64,000 bases of DNA from Croceitalea marina (lineage in GTDB: Bacteria; Bacteroidota; Bacteroidia; Flavobacteriales; Flavobacteriaceae), in the NCBI RefSeq assembly GCF_042684265.1, contig NZ_JBHULB010000005.1, forward strand, positions 124,001-188,000, written 5' to 3'. Shown here piece by piece: positions 27,055 to 34,983 of this stretch. Positions within the stretch are counted from its first letter, which is position 1. Each line of letters starts with the position of its first letter. Both the position numbers and the translations under genes were made by a program. The notes under the pieces were generated by a model. That model had not been told where the DNA came from. It saw nothing but the letters and a program-made list of their open reading frames with translations, and made no database searches.

Positions 27055-27714
27055 TCAGTTTTTTATTGGAATCGGAGTGAAATTAAAATTTTTAGTTGCT
27101 TGTCGTACTTTATACATAAAATCTTTTCCAGGATCAGTTTTCTTCGTTCGATAGCCCTCATCTGATTCTAACCAAAGAGGATGCCCTTCAAAATTTGTAT
27201 ACTCATAATGGCCAATTAGAAATTCGATATCATATTTTTTTGCCAAGTACCTAACCAATTTAATGTTGGCTTTTAGTTGCTCTTCCGTTAAGGGTGAATC
27301 TTCGGTGCCACCTACATTCTCTATACCTATTGAGCAATGGTTTAGGCCAATTACATGCCTACCCATATAAGTTTCGGGCATCATTCTATAAATACTACCA
27401 TCTTTATCGACCAAAAAGTGGGTTGAAACATTTAGTCCGCTCACATTTTCAATATCTTGTCGCCAATTGGGTAAGGTGCTTTCATAAAATGCATCGTAAG
27501 AGCCTTCAAAAGTGGGTATAGCAGTCCAGTGCAATACAATCATACTTGGGTTTATTTCAATTGTATTTCTTTCTAGACCGTACCGGTTCTTTAAATAGTC
27601 TTTTGTCAGGGCTATTCGTTCCGCATCAAATTGAATAGGTTTATCAATAATTTTATGATTGACTCCGCAACTGTAAAGGATTAGGATGATACCCAAAAGA
27701 GCTACTTTTCTCAT
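27055..27714 (-). CDS. N-acetylmuramoyl-L-alanine amidase lipoprotein (Amidase_2)
   Basis: I place the start at the ATG at 27714 (MRKVALLGIILILYSCG), whose ATGA overlaps the TGA stop of the upstream 3D-protein gene; the frame runs further upstream but then lacks a signal. The 219-residue lipoprotein has Amidase_2 zinc motifs: MIVLHWTA, NHCSIGIENVGG and LIGHYEYTNFEGHPLW. It should cut the bond between muramic acid and L-Ala in peptidoglycan or its fragments, acting in the periplasm from a membrane anchor. Adjacent to an M14 peptidase, it fits a pathway trimming muropeptides. Confidence 0.88.
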   Translation of the reverse strand: MRKVALLGIILILYSCGVNHKIIDKPIQFDAERIALTKDYLKNRYGLERNTIEINPSMIVLHWTAIPTFEGSYDAFYESTLPNWRQDIENVSGLNVSTHFLVDKDGSIYRMMPETYMGRHVIGLNHCSIGIENVGGTEDSPLTEEQLKANIKLVRYLAKKYDIEFLIGHYEYTNFEGHPLWLESDEGYRTKKTDPGKDFMYKVRQATKNFNFTPIPIKN

Positions 27715-28142
27715 TGCTTGTTGATTTGAACTAGTGAATCTTTTGGAAGCGCATAACAAATAAAGCGTTTTTGCCTTCCCCATTCACGGGCCTTTTTAAC
27801 ATCTTTTCCCATATAAATATCGATCCTATTACGCCATCTACGGTTCATTTTATCCTTTACATAAAAAGTATCCGGTAGTGATTCAATAATCATCATCGAG
27901 TTATGCTTTATACCCAAAGCTAGTAAATCTCGAGAAACCGCTACCACTTTCATTCCTGGTTTTAGCGTATCTCCCCATGCCGCAATATTGGGGTCTCCTT
28001 GTGTTTGCCAAGAAACCGAATTATAAGCTGAAACAGTAACTTCTTTGCCGTACCAATCGAATTTTTCTTGTTTGATTTCTTCTTTGGCCCCACAAGAGAG
28101 CAAGCAACAGCATAATCCGATATAAATAGTATTTTTTGTCAA
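27711..28142 (-). CDS. 3D-domain lipoprotein (MltA-like beta-barrel)
   Basis: This is a 143-residue protein with a lipoprotein signal ending LLSC. The 3D domain (named for three Asp) is clear: NIAAWGD, VAVSRDLLALG, a V-K-D segment and RWRNRIDIYMGKDVKKAREWG. In MltA and related proteins this domain is part of a lytic transglycosylase; as a single domain it may bind or cleave glycan strands. The start must be TTG at 28142, as the nearby ATG at 28147 is out of frame and stops after one codon. It is coupled to the amidase by a 4-base overlap and heads the three-gene cell-wall operon. Confidence 0.83.
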   Translation of the reverse strand: MTKNTIYIGLCCCLLSCGAKEEIKQEKFDWYGKEVTVSAYNSVSWQTQGDPNIAAWGDTLKPGMKVVAVSRDLLALGIKHNSMMIIESLPDTFYVKDKMNRRWRNRIDIYMGKDVKKAREWGRQKRFICYALPKDSLVQINKQ

Positions 28143-28202
28143 TTCATTTCTTTTATGAAAAGTACTCTAGGCTACATAAAATCTTTAAGAGCGCTGAAGT
28201 AA

Positions 28203-28234
28203 GTTGTAAACTCTGGTCTACTTCTGTAATTTTG
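28203..28234 (+). promoter_or_regulatory. Bacteroidota-type promoter giving a near-leaderless mRNA
   Basis: GTTG at 28203-28206, 20 bases, then TAATTTTG at 28227-28234, an exact TAnnTTTG box. Transcription would begin within a few bases of the ATG at 28242, so the DUF2452 mRNA would have almost no leader. Confidence 0.5.
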
Positions 28235-28241
28235 TAAAGCT

Positions 28242-28643
28242 ATGAAGAAAGAAAAAAAGCCCGATTACGTTGTATTTGACGAAGAAACGCAATCATATAA
28301 TAGCAAGCTACTACCCTATTCAAGTAACCTTGCTGCTCCAAAAATTACACCGCCAGACGTAACTTCTTGGAAAAACACGAACATCGTAAGTGCAAATAAT
28401 CAGTTTAAAGCTAAATACGAGGCCATTCAGGACGAGTATGAGCGTATGATGCAAGAATTTGAGTATAATGCCCTCGTCTACAATGCCAAATTTAATTTTG
28501 AGCCTATTGTTGGTAAGATATATCATCTGTATCGGTCTAGAGACGAAAGCACTTTTTTATCCCTTATTTTGCCCAATGAATGTAATTTTGAACATTTAGG
28601 AACCTTTAAGTTGGGACCTGATAAAACTTGGGAGAAATTATAG
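28242..28643 (+). CDS. DUF2452 family protein
   Basis: This 133-residue cytosolic protein matches the DUF2452 pattern as I recall it: an early LLPYSSNLAAPKI, a helical middle (KAKYEAIQDEYERMMQEFEYN), then NFEPIVGKIYHLY and a C-terminal FLSLILPNEC. The family is found in bacteria and some eukaryotes and has no established function; the GKIYHLY segment is its most conserved part. It converges on the pirin gene, overlapping it by 6 bases. A strong promoter box lies immediately upstream. Confidence 0.8.
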   Translation: MKKEKKPDYVVFDEETQSYNSKLLPYSSNLAAPKITPPDVTSWKNTNIVSANNQFKAKYEAIQDEYERMMQEFEYNALVYNAKFNFEPIVGKIYHLYRSRDESTFLSLILPNECNFEHLGTFKLGPDKTWEKL

Positions 28644-29513
28644 GCCAGGCAAGGGCACGTAGCTAGAATCGGTTTTCATCATCGGAAAGGTTTTGTTCTG
28701 CCATTCTTTTTTTGCATTTTCTATCCTTTCTTTTGATGAAGAAACAAAATTCCAGTAAATATGGCGCTCTTCCTCAAAGGGTTCGCCACCAAATAATAGT
28801 ATATGTGAATTGGGTTGAAGTTCTATTTTGCACACATCTTCTACTTTGCTCACCAAAATATTGCCTTTTGTAACTAGTTCATCGCAGGCTTTGATTCTTC
28901 CTTCAACAATACATATGCCGATTTCACCTTTTAACTGGCCAGCTATATCTAAAGCATAAAAACCTCTATTCTTTATTTCTACCATAAATAATGGGGAAAA
29001 GACCGGTACGGGAGATTTTCTGCCGTAACCTTCGCCAGCAACAAGGGTGAAAGAAGTACCGGCTTCTTCCCATTGGGGCAGATCCTTATTGGGAATATGG
29101 TGAAAGCTTGGGGCAATCTCTTCTTGTGATTTAGGCATGGCCACCCAAATCTGATATCCATGAGCGGTAAACTCCTTCCCATTTCTTAATTCTTGTGGGG
29201 TCCGTTCGGTGTGGGAAACCCCACTGCCAGCTGTCATCCAATTAACAGATCCTGGTTTTATAAGTTGTTTTGTTCCTAAACTATCTTCATGCATTAACTC
29301 CCCTTCGAGCATAAATGTTAGGGTAGATAAGCCAATATGTGGATGTTGATCTACATCCATATATTGATCAGGGCCAAGTTTTGTCGGGCCCATATGGTCT
29401 ATAAAAATAAAAGGACCAATCATTCTTTTCTTGCGGAAAGGAATTAATCTACCGACAAGAAAATCACCGATATCCCTACTTCTTTCTGCTATTATTAGCC
29501 CAATATTTGACAT
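28638..29513 (-). CDS. Pirin family protein (bicupin)
   Basis: A 291-residue pirin. The N-terminal cupin holds RMIGPFIFIDHMGP with the DHxGP metal motif, DQHPHIGLSTLTFMLEGE and HEDSLG, supplying three His and one Glu for Fe. GSGVSHTERTP is the next family signature. The C-terminal cupin domain ends around HILLFGGEPFEE. Bacterial pirins include quercetin 2,3-dioxygenases and redox-responsive regulators of other enzymes; which applies is not visible. The gene is divergent from the serine hydrolase at 29569 and overlaps the DUF2452 gene end to end. Confidence 0.92.
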   Translation of the reverse strand: MSNIGLIIAERSRDIGDFLVGRLIPFRKKRMIGPFIFIDHMGPTKLGPDQYMDVDQHPHIGLSTLTFMLEGELMHEDSLGTKQLIKPGSVNWMTAGSGVSHTERTPQELRNGKEFTAHGYQIWVAMPKSQEEIAPSFHHIPNKDLPQWEEAGTSFTLVAGEGYGRKSPVPVFSPLFMVEIKNRGFYALDIAGQLKGEIGICIVEGRIKACDELVTKGNILVSKVEDVCKIELQPNSHILLFGGEPFEEERHIYWNFVSSSKERIENAKKEWQNKTFPMMKTDSSYVPLPGL

Positions 29514-29568
29514 GCAATATGATTTCTTATTTTCGTGATAGGAAGTTACAATTTTCTATTTTGATGTT

Positions 29569-30903
29569 ATGAAAATATTCAAGAGGGTTTTACTGCTACT
29601 AATTCTCGTTGTCGGTATTGTTTTTTATATCAACTATCCAAAACTGAATATGATTTCGGGCTATGCCGCCAAATACTTGGCCTCAAGTGTTTTGGTTGGT
29701 AATCGTGAACCTGAGTCCGTCGTTGCAAACGATTTAGATATGCCGCTGGTAAGATTGGCCACTACAGCATATAACATTGAGGAAGCTTCTGCATCGGCCA
29801 GTGTCTATGGATTAATGGGAAGAAAAGCTATCGATAGGCAAGGTTTAGGAACCGTTTTGGTAAATCGTCATTATCCAGAAGGCGAAATATATATACAACC
29901 ACAGCGTGATACTACATTCATCACAAAACCATACCCTTATGGGCATCTAAAACCTAAAGACACTGTTTTTTCCGAGGTTGATTATGAACAACTGCAAAAA
30001 GCGGTGGCCTTAGCATTTGATGACAATGAAGTGCAAAAGACACGCACACTTTTGGTGTTATACAAAGGCCATTTGCTTACAGAAAAGTATGTAGATGGTT
30101 TTACAAAAGATACGCCAGTACTCGGTTGGTCAATGACCAAGAGTATATTGGCAACATGTTTTGGTATTCTTGAAAAACAAGGAAAATTGGAAATGAATTG
30201 GCCAGCTCCAATTCCGGAGTGGAAGAATGATGAACGAAAAAAGATTACTTTAAACCATCTATTGCGCATGCAAAGTGGATTAGAATGGAATGAAGATTAC
30301 ACTACTATTTCAGATGCCACAAGCATGCTTTTTTTAGAGTCTGATATGACGAAAAGCCAGCGAAATAAAAATGCTATTGCCAAACCTACTGAAGTTTGGA
30401 ATTACTCTTCGGGCACGACGAATCTCTTATCTGGAATTTTAAGGCAACAGTTTAGAACCCAATCAGAATATCTAGATTTTCCGTATGAAGCTTTTATTGA
30501 TAAAATTGGAGCGTACACAATGCTATTGGAAGCCGATTTGGGAGGCAACTATGTAGGTTCTTCCTATGGATGGGCCAGCACAAGGGACTGGGCCAAAGTA
30601 GGACAGCTATATTTGAATAAAGGACGCTGGAACGGAGAAGAACTTTTCAATGATGACTGGGTAAATTACATTACTACCCCTACACAATTTTCTGAAGGAA
30701 GATACGGCGCCCATTTTTGGCTCAATAGCGGCGGTATCTATCCTGATTTACCCAAAACACTCTATTCGATGAATGGTTTTCAAGGGCAGTATGTCTTTAT
30801 TATTCCTTCAAAAGACCTTGTTGTTGTACGTACCGGTTTGGCAGAGAATCCGATTTTCGACGTAAATCGCTTTTTATCAGCGCTTTTAAAAGCAACTCCG
30901 TAG
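29569..30903 (+). CDS. Membrane-anchored class C beta-lactamase-like serine hydrolase
   Basis: A 444-residue protein with one N-terminal membrane helix (8-21). The beta-lactamase/transpeptidase-like fold shows the nucleophile motif SMTK (Ser188-Lys191) and the second motif YSS (279-281, in place of YxN). A LNHLLRMQSGLEW stretch is typical of the class C-like esterase/EstB/6-aminohexanoate hydrolase branch. A C-terminal region with MNGFQGQYVFIIP provides the third strand. It probably cleaves an ester or amide outside the cytoplasm; true beta-lactamase activity is not implied. It is followed by the twin small-RNA region. Confidence 0.88.
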   Translation: MKIFKRVLLLLILVVGIVFYINYPKLNMISGYAAKYLASSVLVGNREPESVVANDLDMPLVRLATTAYNIEEASASASVYGLMGRKAIDRQGLGTVLVNRHYPEGEIYIQPQRDTTFITKPYPYGHLKPKDTVFSEVDYEQLQKAVALAFDDNEVQKTRTLLVLYKGHLLTEKYVDGFTKDTPVLGWSMTKSILATCFGILEKQGKLEMNWPAPIPEWKNDERKKITLNHLLRMQSGLEWNEDYTTISDATSMLFLESDMTKSQRNKNAIAKPTEVWNYSSGTTNLLSGILRQQFRTQSEYLDFPYEAFIDKIGAYTMLLEADLGGNYVGSSYGWASTRDWAKVGQLYLNKGRWNGEELFNDDWVNYITTPTQFSEGRYGAHFWLNSGGIYPDLPKTLYSMNGFQGQYVFIIPSKDLVVVRTGLAENPIFDVNRFLSALLKATP

Positions 30904-30970
30904 TTGTTTATCTATTAAATAGCGGATTTAACTTAGCATACCACAAAAGGTAGCTACTTCACAACAATAA

Positions 30971-31002
30971 TTTCACACAAACACAGACCTTAGCTACATT
31001 TA
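30971..31002 (+). promoter_or_regulatory. Promoter of small RNA copy 1
   Basis: TTTC at 30971-30974, exactly 20 bases, then TACATTTA at 30995-31002. Both boxes are one base from the Bacteroidota consensus TTTG / TAnnTTTG, with ideal spacing, and both are conserved in copy 2. Confidence 0.5.
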
Positions 31003-31007
31003 CACCG

Positions 31008-31090
31008 TAATAATCGAGTAAATAATTTTTTCATTTTCATATAGTGTTCTCGTAAAAGGGCCTTTGTCGAATAGACGGGGCTCTTTTTAA
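31008..31090 (+). ncRNA. Predicted small RNA, copy 1
   Basis: The predicted transcript of about 83 nt starts just after the -7 box and ends at a Rho-independent terminator (stem GGGCC ... GGCTC around 31058-31083, then TTTTT). The body has a U-rich single-stranded stretch and no start codon followed by a reasonable ORF. It is not a family I recognise; comparison with the Flavo-1 motif and other Bacteroidota RNAs would be needed. Confidence 0.55.
31058..31088 (+). terminator. Rho-independent terminator of small RNA copy 1
   Basis: GGGCC (31058-31062) pairs with GGCTC (31079-31083) including one G-U pair, an inner GTC/GAC stem surrounds a GAATA loop, and TTTTT follows. Confidence 0.7.
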
Positions 31091-31203
31091 TTTCAGACCA
31101 TTTGGCTAGCATACTTTAAATCGTATACATCCCAACCGTCTTTTTAGTTCAAAAAGTTAAAAAAGAACATAGACCACAAAAGGTAACCACTTCACAACAA
31201 TAA

Positions 31204-31235
31204 TTTCGCACAAACACACGCCTTGGCTACATTTA
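31204..31235 (+). promoter_or_regulatory. Promoter of small RNA copy 2
   Basis: TTTC at 31204-31207, 20 bases, TACATTTA at 31228-31235; identical boxes and spacing to copy 1, although the spacer sequence itself has changed at several bases. Confidence 0.5.
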
Positions 31236-31240
31236 CACCG

Positions 31241-31324
31241 TAATAATCAAGTAAATAATTTTTTCATTTTCATATAGTGTTCTCGTAAAAGAGCCTTTGT
31301 CGATAAGATAAAGGCTCTTTTTAA
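31241..31324 (+). ncRNA. Predicted small RNA, copy 2
   Basis: The predicted transcript of about 84 nt is nearly identical to copy 1 up to the terminator. Its terminator stem is perfect (AAAAGAGCCTTT with AAAGGCTCTTTT), stronger than in copy 1. The hairpin is nearly symmetrical with A- and T-runs on both sides, so it could also stop transcription from the other strand. Confidence 0.55.
31287..31322 (+). terminator. Rho-independent terminator of small RNA copy 2
   Basis: A 12-base perfect stem, 31287-31298 with 31310-31321, an 11-base loop and a run of T make this a canonical terminator. Confidence 0.85.
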
Positions 31325-31422
31325 TTTAGGTATACCTTCGATTTAAAAGGATATCCCTTTCTTTTATAATGATGTGACTTTAGATCTAATCTCGTTTCTA
31401 AACTTAAAATACTGTAGATGAA

Positions 31423-31812
31423 ATGAAAAAACTGGTCTATTTAGGTTTTCTATTATTTTTTGGGTTGGGCATCCTAAACGCCCAAGATTCTACGGACACA
31501 TCTGCTGACGACAAGGCCCAAATGAAAAAAATTGCACGCGCAATAAAAGAGGCTCAGAAAGAAGAGAAAGTCGCTAAAAAAGCGGAAAAGGAATTTAAAA
31601 AACGGGAAGCCTTAAGAAAAGACATCAATAAAACGGAAAGTCGGATTAAATCGGAAACTTCAAAGCTTGATAAACTAAATGCTAGATTGGAGAAAAGAAA
31701 TACTCAAATGACTCTTGTTGAAAAAGAAAAAACAGAACTAAAAATTGCCAAAACAAAGGAACAACTGGAAAAACTTGAAGCTAAGCTCTTAAAGCTGAAA
31801 AAGAAGCTTTAA
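31423..31812 (+). CDS. Small secreted coiled-coil protein
   Basis: A 129-residue protein with a signal peptide (MKKLVYLGFLLFFGLGILNAQ) followed by a highly charged Lys/Glu-rich helix from about residue 30 to the end. Heptad-like spacing of Leu and Ala indicates a coiled coil, and there are no Cys or catalytic motifs. The composition resembles periplasmic coiled-coil proteins of Bacteroidota of unknown role. It lies downstream of the twin RNA units on the same strand, separated by the strong terminator of copy 2, and converges on menB with a 7-base gap. Confidence 0.75.
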   Translation: MKKLVYLGFLLFFGLGILNAQDSTDTSADDKAQMKKIARAIKEAQKEEKVAKKAEKEFKKREALRKDINKTESRIKSETSKLDKLNARLEKRNTQMTLVEKEKTELKIAKTKEQLEKLEAKLLKLKKKL

Positions 31813-31819
31813 CATTAAT

Positions 31820-32662
31820 CTATGGGATCCATTTATCTTCCCCAAAATTTGGCTTACGCTTTTCTAAAAAGGCATTACGGCCCTCTTTAGCTTCATCGGT
31901 CATATATGCTAGTCGAGTTGCCTCACCAGCAAAAACCTGCTGCCCTACCATTCCATCATCGGTTAAATTCATTGCGAATTTTAGCATTTTTATTGATGTG
32001 GGTGATTTTGCCAAAACTTCTTGCGCCCATTCATAGGCAGTAGCCTCTAATTCGGCATGCGGTATAACGGCATTGACCATGCCCATTTCAAAAGCCTCTT
32101 GGGCCGAGTAATTGCGCCCTAGAAAGAAAATCTCCCGAGCTTTCTTTTGCCCAACCATTTTAGCGAGATATGCTGAACCATATCCTCCATCAAAACTAGT
32201 AACATCGGCATCGGTCTGCTTAAAAATAGCATGTTCTTTACTTGCAAGGGTCATATCACAAACTACATGTAAACTATGCCCGCCACCTACGGCCCAACCG
32301 GGAACAACAGCAATAACTACTTTTGGCATAAAACGGATCATACGCTGTACTTCTAAAATATTCAAACGATGCTGCCCATCTTGCCCTACATAACCTTGGT
32401 GTCCCCTAGCCTTTTGGTCACCACCACTACAAAAAGACCAAATTCCATCCTTAGTAGATGGCCCTTCACCAGAAAGTAGTACTACTCCGATAGAAGTATC
32501 TTCTTGGGCATCATAAAAGGCTTTTATTAGTTCACTAGTGGTATTGGGTCTAAAAGCATTTCGAACATCAGGGCGGTTAAAAGCGATACGAGCCACACCA
32601 TTACTTTTTTTATAGGTGATATCGTCAAACTCGATAGCAGTTTTCCAGTTGGCAGTTTTCAT
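31820..32662 (-). CDS. menB: 1,4-dihydroxy-2-naphthoyl-CoA synthase
   Basis: A 280-residue crotonase-fold enzyme of menaquinone synthesis, closing the second ring from o-succinylbenzoyl-CoA. Diagnostic segments are FCSGGDQKARG, VVPGWAVGGGHSLHVVCD, TDADVTSFDGGYGSAYLAK and the C-terminal RKPNFGEDKWIP. These distinguish MenB from other enoyl-CoA hydratases. The length is standard. It stands alone here, with no other men genes in the window. Menaquinone is the respiratory quinone of this phylum, so the gene should be essential or nearly so. Confidence 0.95.
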   Translation of the reverse strand: MKTANWKTAIEFDDITYKKSNGVARIAFNRPDVRNAFRPNTTSELIKAFYDAQEDTSIGVVLLSGEGPSTKDGIWSFCSGGDQKARGHQGYVGQDGQHRLNILEVQRMIRFMPKVVIAVVPGWAVGGGHSLHVVCDMTLASKEHAIFKQTDADVTSFDGGYGSAYLAKMVGQKKAREIFFLGRNYSAQEAFEMGMVNAVIPHAELEATAYEWAQEVLAKSPTSIKMLKFAMNLTDDGMVGQQVFAGEATRLAYMTDEAKEGRNAFLEKRKPNFGEDKWIP

Positions 32663-32815
32663 TAGGCACTTATTTTTTGTGGATTACAAAATAACGGAAA
32701 ATCCTTCTCAAAGTTGGCAGCAAGCTAAGAATAACATTAAGATATCGGAGTTTTACGATTTAATTCACGAAATTAGTAGTTAACTAGGTTAATCATTTTT
32801 CAAAGAACAAAACAT

Positions 32816-33910
32816 ATGGAGAGCAGAAGAGACTACTTAAAGAAAATTGGACTTGGGGCGTTGGCATTAAATCTGCCCCCAATATATGCTTCTGAAAATG
32901 AAAGAATAATAGACATAAGGTTAGACACCGATAAGATATATTTAAATGCCAATGAAAATCCATATGGTCCGTCACCATTGTCTAAAAAGGCTATGATGGA
33001 AAGTATTTCAAACAGTAACCGTTACGGTTGGTCACAAAAACCAAAGCTTATCGAAGCTATTGCAGCATACAATAAGGTGGCTAAAGAAACTATTATACTA
33101 GGATCTGGCTCTACCGAGATATTAAACTTAGTGCTTCATTATGCTGCACAACAAAAAGGGAATATTGTTACAGCGGATAATACCTTTAATTTTTGGATGT
33201 CTCCTGCAAAGAATCTGGGATTGGAAAAAATCAGCGTTCCACTTACTGCCGATAAAAAGAATGATTTAGGTGCATTAAAAAAAGCGGTCACGTCAGAAAC
33301 TCGATTAGTTTATGTATGTAACCCTAATAACCCAACTGGTACAATAACCGACAGTAATGAGTTGCTGAATTTTGTACGAGAGGTATCAAAAAATAGACTT
33401 GTATTATTGGACGAAGCCTACATAGACCTTACCGATCAGAAATCTTTAAGCACCTTGGCCAGTGAGAACGAAAACCTTATTATAGCAAAAACCTTTTCTA
33501 AACTTTTTGGATTGGCCGGAGCACGAATCGGTTATGCGGTAGCACATCCAAAAACTATTAAGAAGTTAAGCGGACTGCAGTCTTGGAGCAATGGTGATGT
33601 AAGTGTGGTGTCTACTGCGGGGGCTTTGGCAGCTTTAGAAGACGTTAATTTTATCAAAGATACTTTTGAATTGAATGCTAGCGCACGATCCTATTCTATA
33701 GCACAGTTCGAAAAATTGAACATTAAATGCATCCCCTCACATACCAATTTTATCTATTTTTCTTTAGAAAATTATAAGGGGCAATTCTTTGAAAGGCTTA
33801 AGGCAAATAACATTGTAGGTACTCGAATTTATGAAAAAGAAGGGAAATGGTCTAGAATCACTGTAGGAAGACTTGAGGATATGAAAACTTTGGTAAGAGC
33901 TTTAAGTTAA
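32816..33910 (+). CDS. Tat-exported PLP aminotransferase, histidinol-phosphate aminotransferase-like
   Basis: A 364-residue fold-type I aminotransferase. Its N-terminus MESRRDYLKKIGLGALALNL is a twin-arginine signal with the SRRxYLK motif and a short hydrophobic core, absent from biosynthetic HisC. The catalytic domain starts LNANENPYGPSPL (43-55); NPNNPTG (169-175), the PLP-binding Asp199 in LLDEAY, and the Schiff-base Lys229 in AKTFSKLFGLAG are all present. Export of a folded PLP enzyme would need Tat, consistent with the signal. It is unlikely to serve histidine synthesis; a periplasmic transamination of unknown substrate is inferred. It is followed after 69 bases by a VOC lipoprotein that may be co-transcribed. 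Confidence 0.83.
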   Translation: MESRRDYLKKIGLGALALNLPPIYASENERIIDIRLDTDKIYLNANENPYGPSPLSKKAMMESISNSNRYGWSQKPKLIEAIAAYNKVAKETIILGSGSTEILNLVLHYAAQQKGNIVTADNTFNFWMSPAKNLGLEKISVPLTADKKNDLGALKKAVTSETRLVYVCNPNNPTGTITDSNELLNFVREVSKNRLVLLDEAYIDLTDQKSLSTLASENENLIIAKTFSKLFGLAGARIGYAVAHPKTIKKLSGLQSWSNGDVSVVSTAGALAALEDVNFIKDTFELNASARSYSIAQFEKLNIKCIPSHTNFIYFSLENYKGQFFERLKANNIVGTRIYEKEGKWSRITVGRLEDMKTLVRALS

Positions 33911-33979
33911 GGACTATTACTATCTGGACTATCATCTCAATTCTAATGAAATTTTTATAACTCAGCGGAATATAGGTTT

Positions 33980-34972
33980 ATGCAACTATCATTCAATAAA
34001 ATAGGGTTCGTGCTTTTTACCTTTTGTCTAATAGCTACAAATTTTTCGTGTACTACTAAATCTTTAGATGAAGTAAAACCAATTCATTTAGATGATATCC
34101 ATTTTATTGTCACCGATGAGGAAGCGGCGGTTACGTTCTTCCAAAAACATTTTGGTGCTAGAGAGATGGCTCATCCTGGCGAAAGGTTTGATTTGGCACG
34201 TTTTCTATCCCTAAAATGGCAAGACCCCACAATCACCATAACTTCTATCGGCCCTTATAAAGACTTGCCAGTTGAACGCAATCAACGTTGGCTTAACGCA
34301 GAGGTCATTTCACCAAAAGCAGAAAAATCAAAACCTGTTTATGGTGCAAAATGGTTGGCACTAGCAGTACCATCGATAAAAGCTGCGCTTAAAGAACTTC
34401 AAGAAGAAGGAGCTGTAATTTCAGAGTATAAACTATCATTGCCCTTGGAACCTGATACCCCAGCTTTCAGTATTTATGGCCCCGATGGCTTTGAAATTGT
34501 TATAGTAGAGCGTACAGAGAAAGAGTTTGGAGCTGCAAAATATAGTATTGATCATATTCAATTTCTTGTGGAAGACGTTGAAGAGACGAAAACTTTCTTT
34601 GAAAAAATATATAGTGCACAATCTGCAATACAAGAAAACGGCACAATCAGTTTAAAAGTTGCCGATGCAAATCTTATACTATCGGCACCTAAAGTATTTG
34701 ATATCAATCCAAAAGATGTTTCTTTCAGAAAAAAGGAAGGGACCATTCGGATTGGCCTAGATCACCTTGGTTTTCTTTACGGTGATGTTAATAAGGCTGT
34801 TGATCAGGCAGCTTTACAAGGATATTCACCGATTTTTTCGCCACAACGCTATATCTACAAGAATAAACCAACAGTCTACACCTTCACGGCATTTTCAGCT
34901 CCAAATAATATAAACATAGAAATGGTTCAGGTTGATGGTCGTGTTGGACCACATTCCTATTATATGGATTAA
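33980..34972 (+). CDS. Lipoprotein with two VOC (glyoxalase-like) domains
   Basis: A 330-residue protein with a lipoprotein signal (lipobox NFSC). Two VOC modules follow: one beginning IHLDDIHFIVTDEEAAVTFFQKHFG and ending FEIVIVER, and another beginning YSIDHIQFLVEDVEETKTFFEKIY and ending NIEMVQVDG. Conserved His and Glu at the usual strand positions suggest metal sites. VOC proteins act as isomerases, dioxygenases or binding proteins; an exported lipid-anchored form is of unknown role. It sits in the same direction just after the exported aminotransferase. Confidence 0.83.
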   Translation: MQLSFNKIGFVLFTFCLIATNFSCTTKSLDEVKPIHLDDIHFIVTDEEAAVTFFQKHFGAREMAHPGERFDLARFLSLKWQDPTITITSIGPYKDLPVERNQRWLNAEVISPKAEKSKPVYGAKWLALAVPSIKAALKELQEEGAVISEYKLSLPLEPDTPAFSIYGPDGFEIVIVERTEKEFGAAKYSIDHIQFLVEDVEETKTFFEKIYSAQSAIQENGTISLKVADANLILSAPKVFDINPKDVSFRKKEGTIRIGLDHLGFLYGDVNKAVDQAALQGYSPIFSPQRYIYKNKPTVYTFTAFSAPNNINIEMVQVDGRVGPHSYYMD

Positions 34973-34983
34973 GTCAAGGTGAG

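Larger units (their letters stand above)
30941..31093 (+). repeat. Direct repeat copy 1 (small-RNA unit)
   Basis: This segment of about 153 bases starts CCACAAAAGG and ends in the T-run after a GC hairpin. It matches 31174-31328 nearly base for base outside the hairpin, with fewer than ten scattered substitutions. The long identical core runs from ACATTTACACCG to GTTCTCGTAAAA. Differences in the terminator stem are partly compensatory, which suggests selection on structure. Confidence 0.85.
31174..31328 (+). repeat. Direct repeat copy 2 (small-RNA unit)
   Basis: This is the second copy of the unit at 30941-31093, in the same orientation, 233 bases downstream. It includes the promoter boxes, the RNA body and the terminator. 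Confidence 0.85.
30904..31422 (+). other. 519-base intergenic region holding two near-identical transcription units
   Basis: There is no protein-coding frame of note. The region consists of copy 1 (30941-31093), an unrelated spacer of about 80 bases, copy 2 (31174-31328) and a leader of about 95 bases before the coiled-coil protein gene. Each copy carries a promoter-like pair and a strong hairpin terminator; these are annotated separately. Confidence 0.7.
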
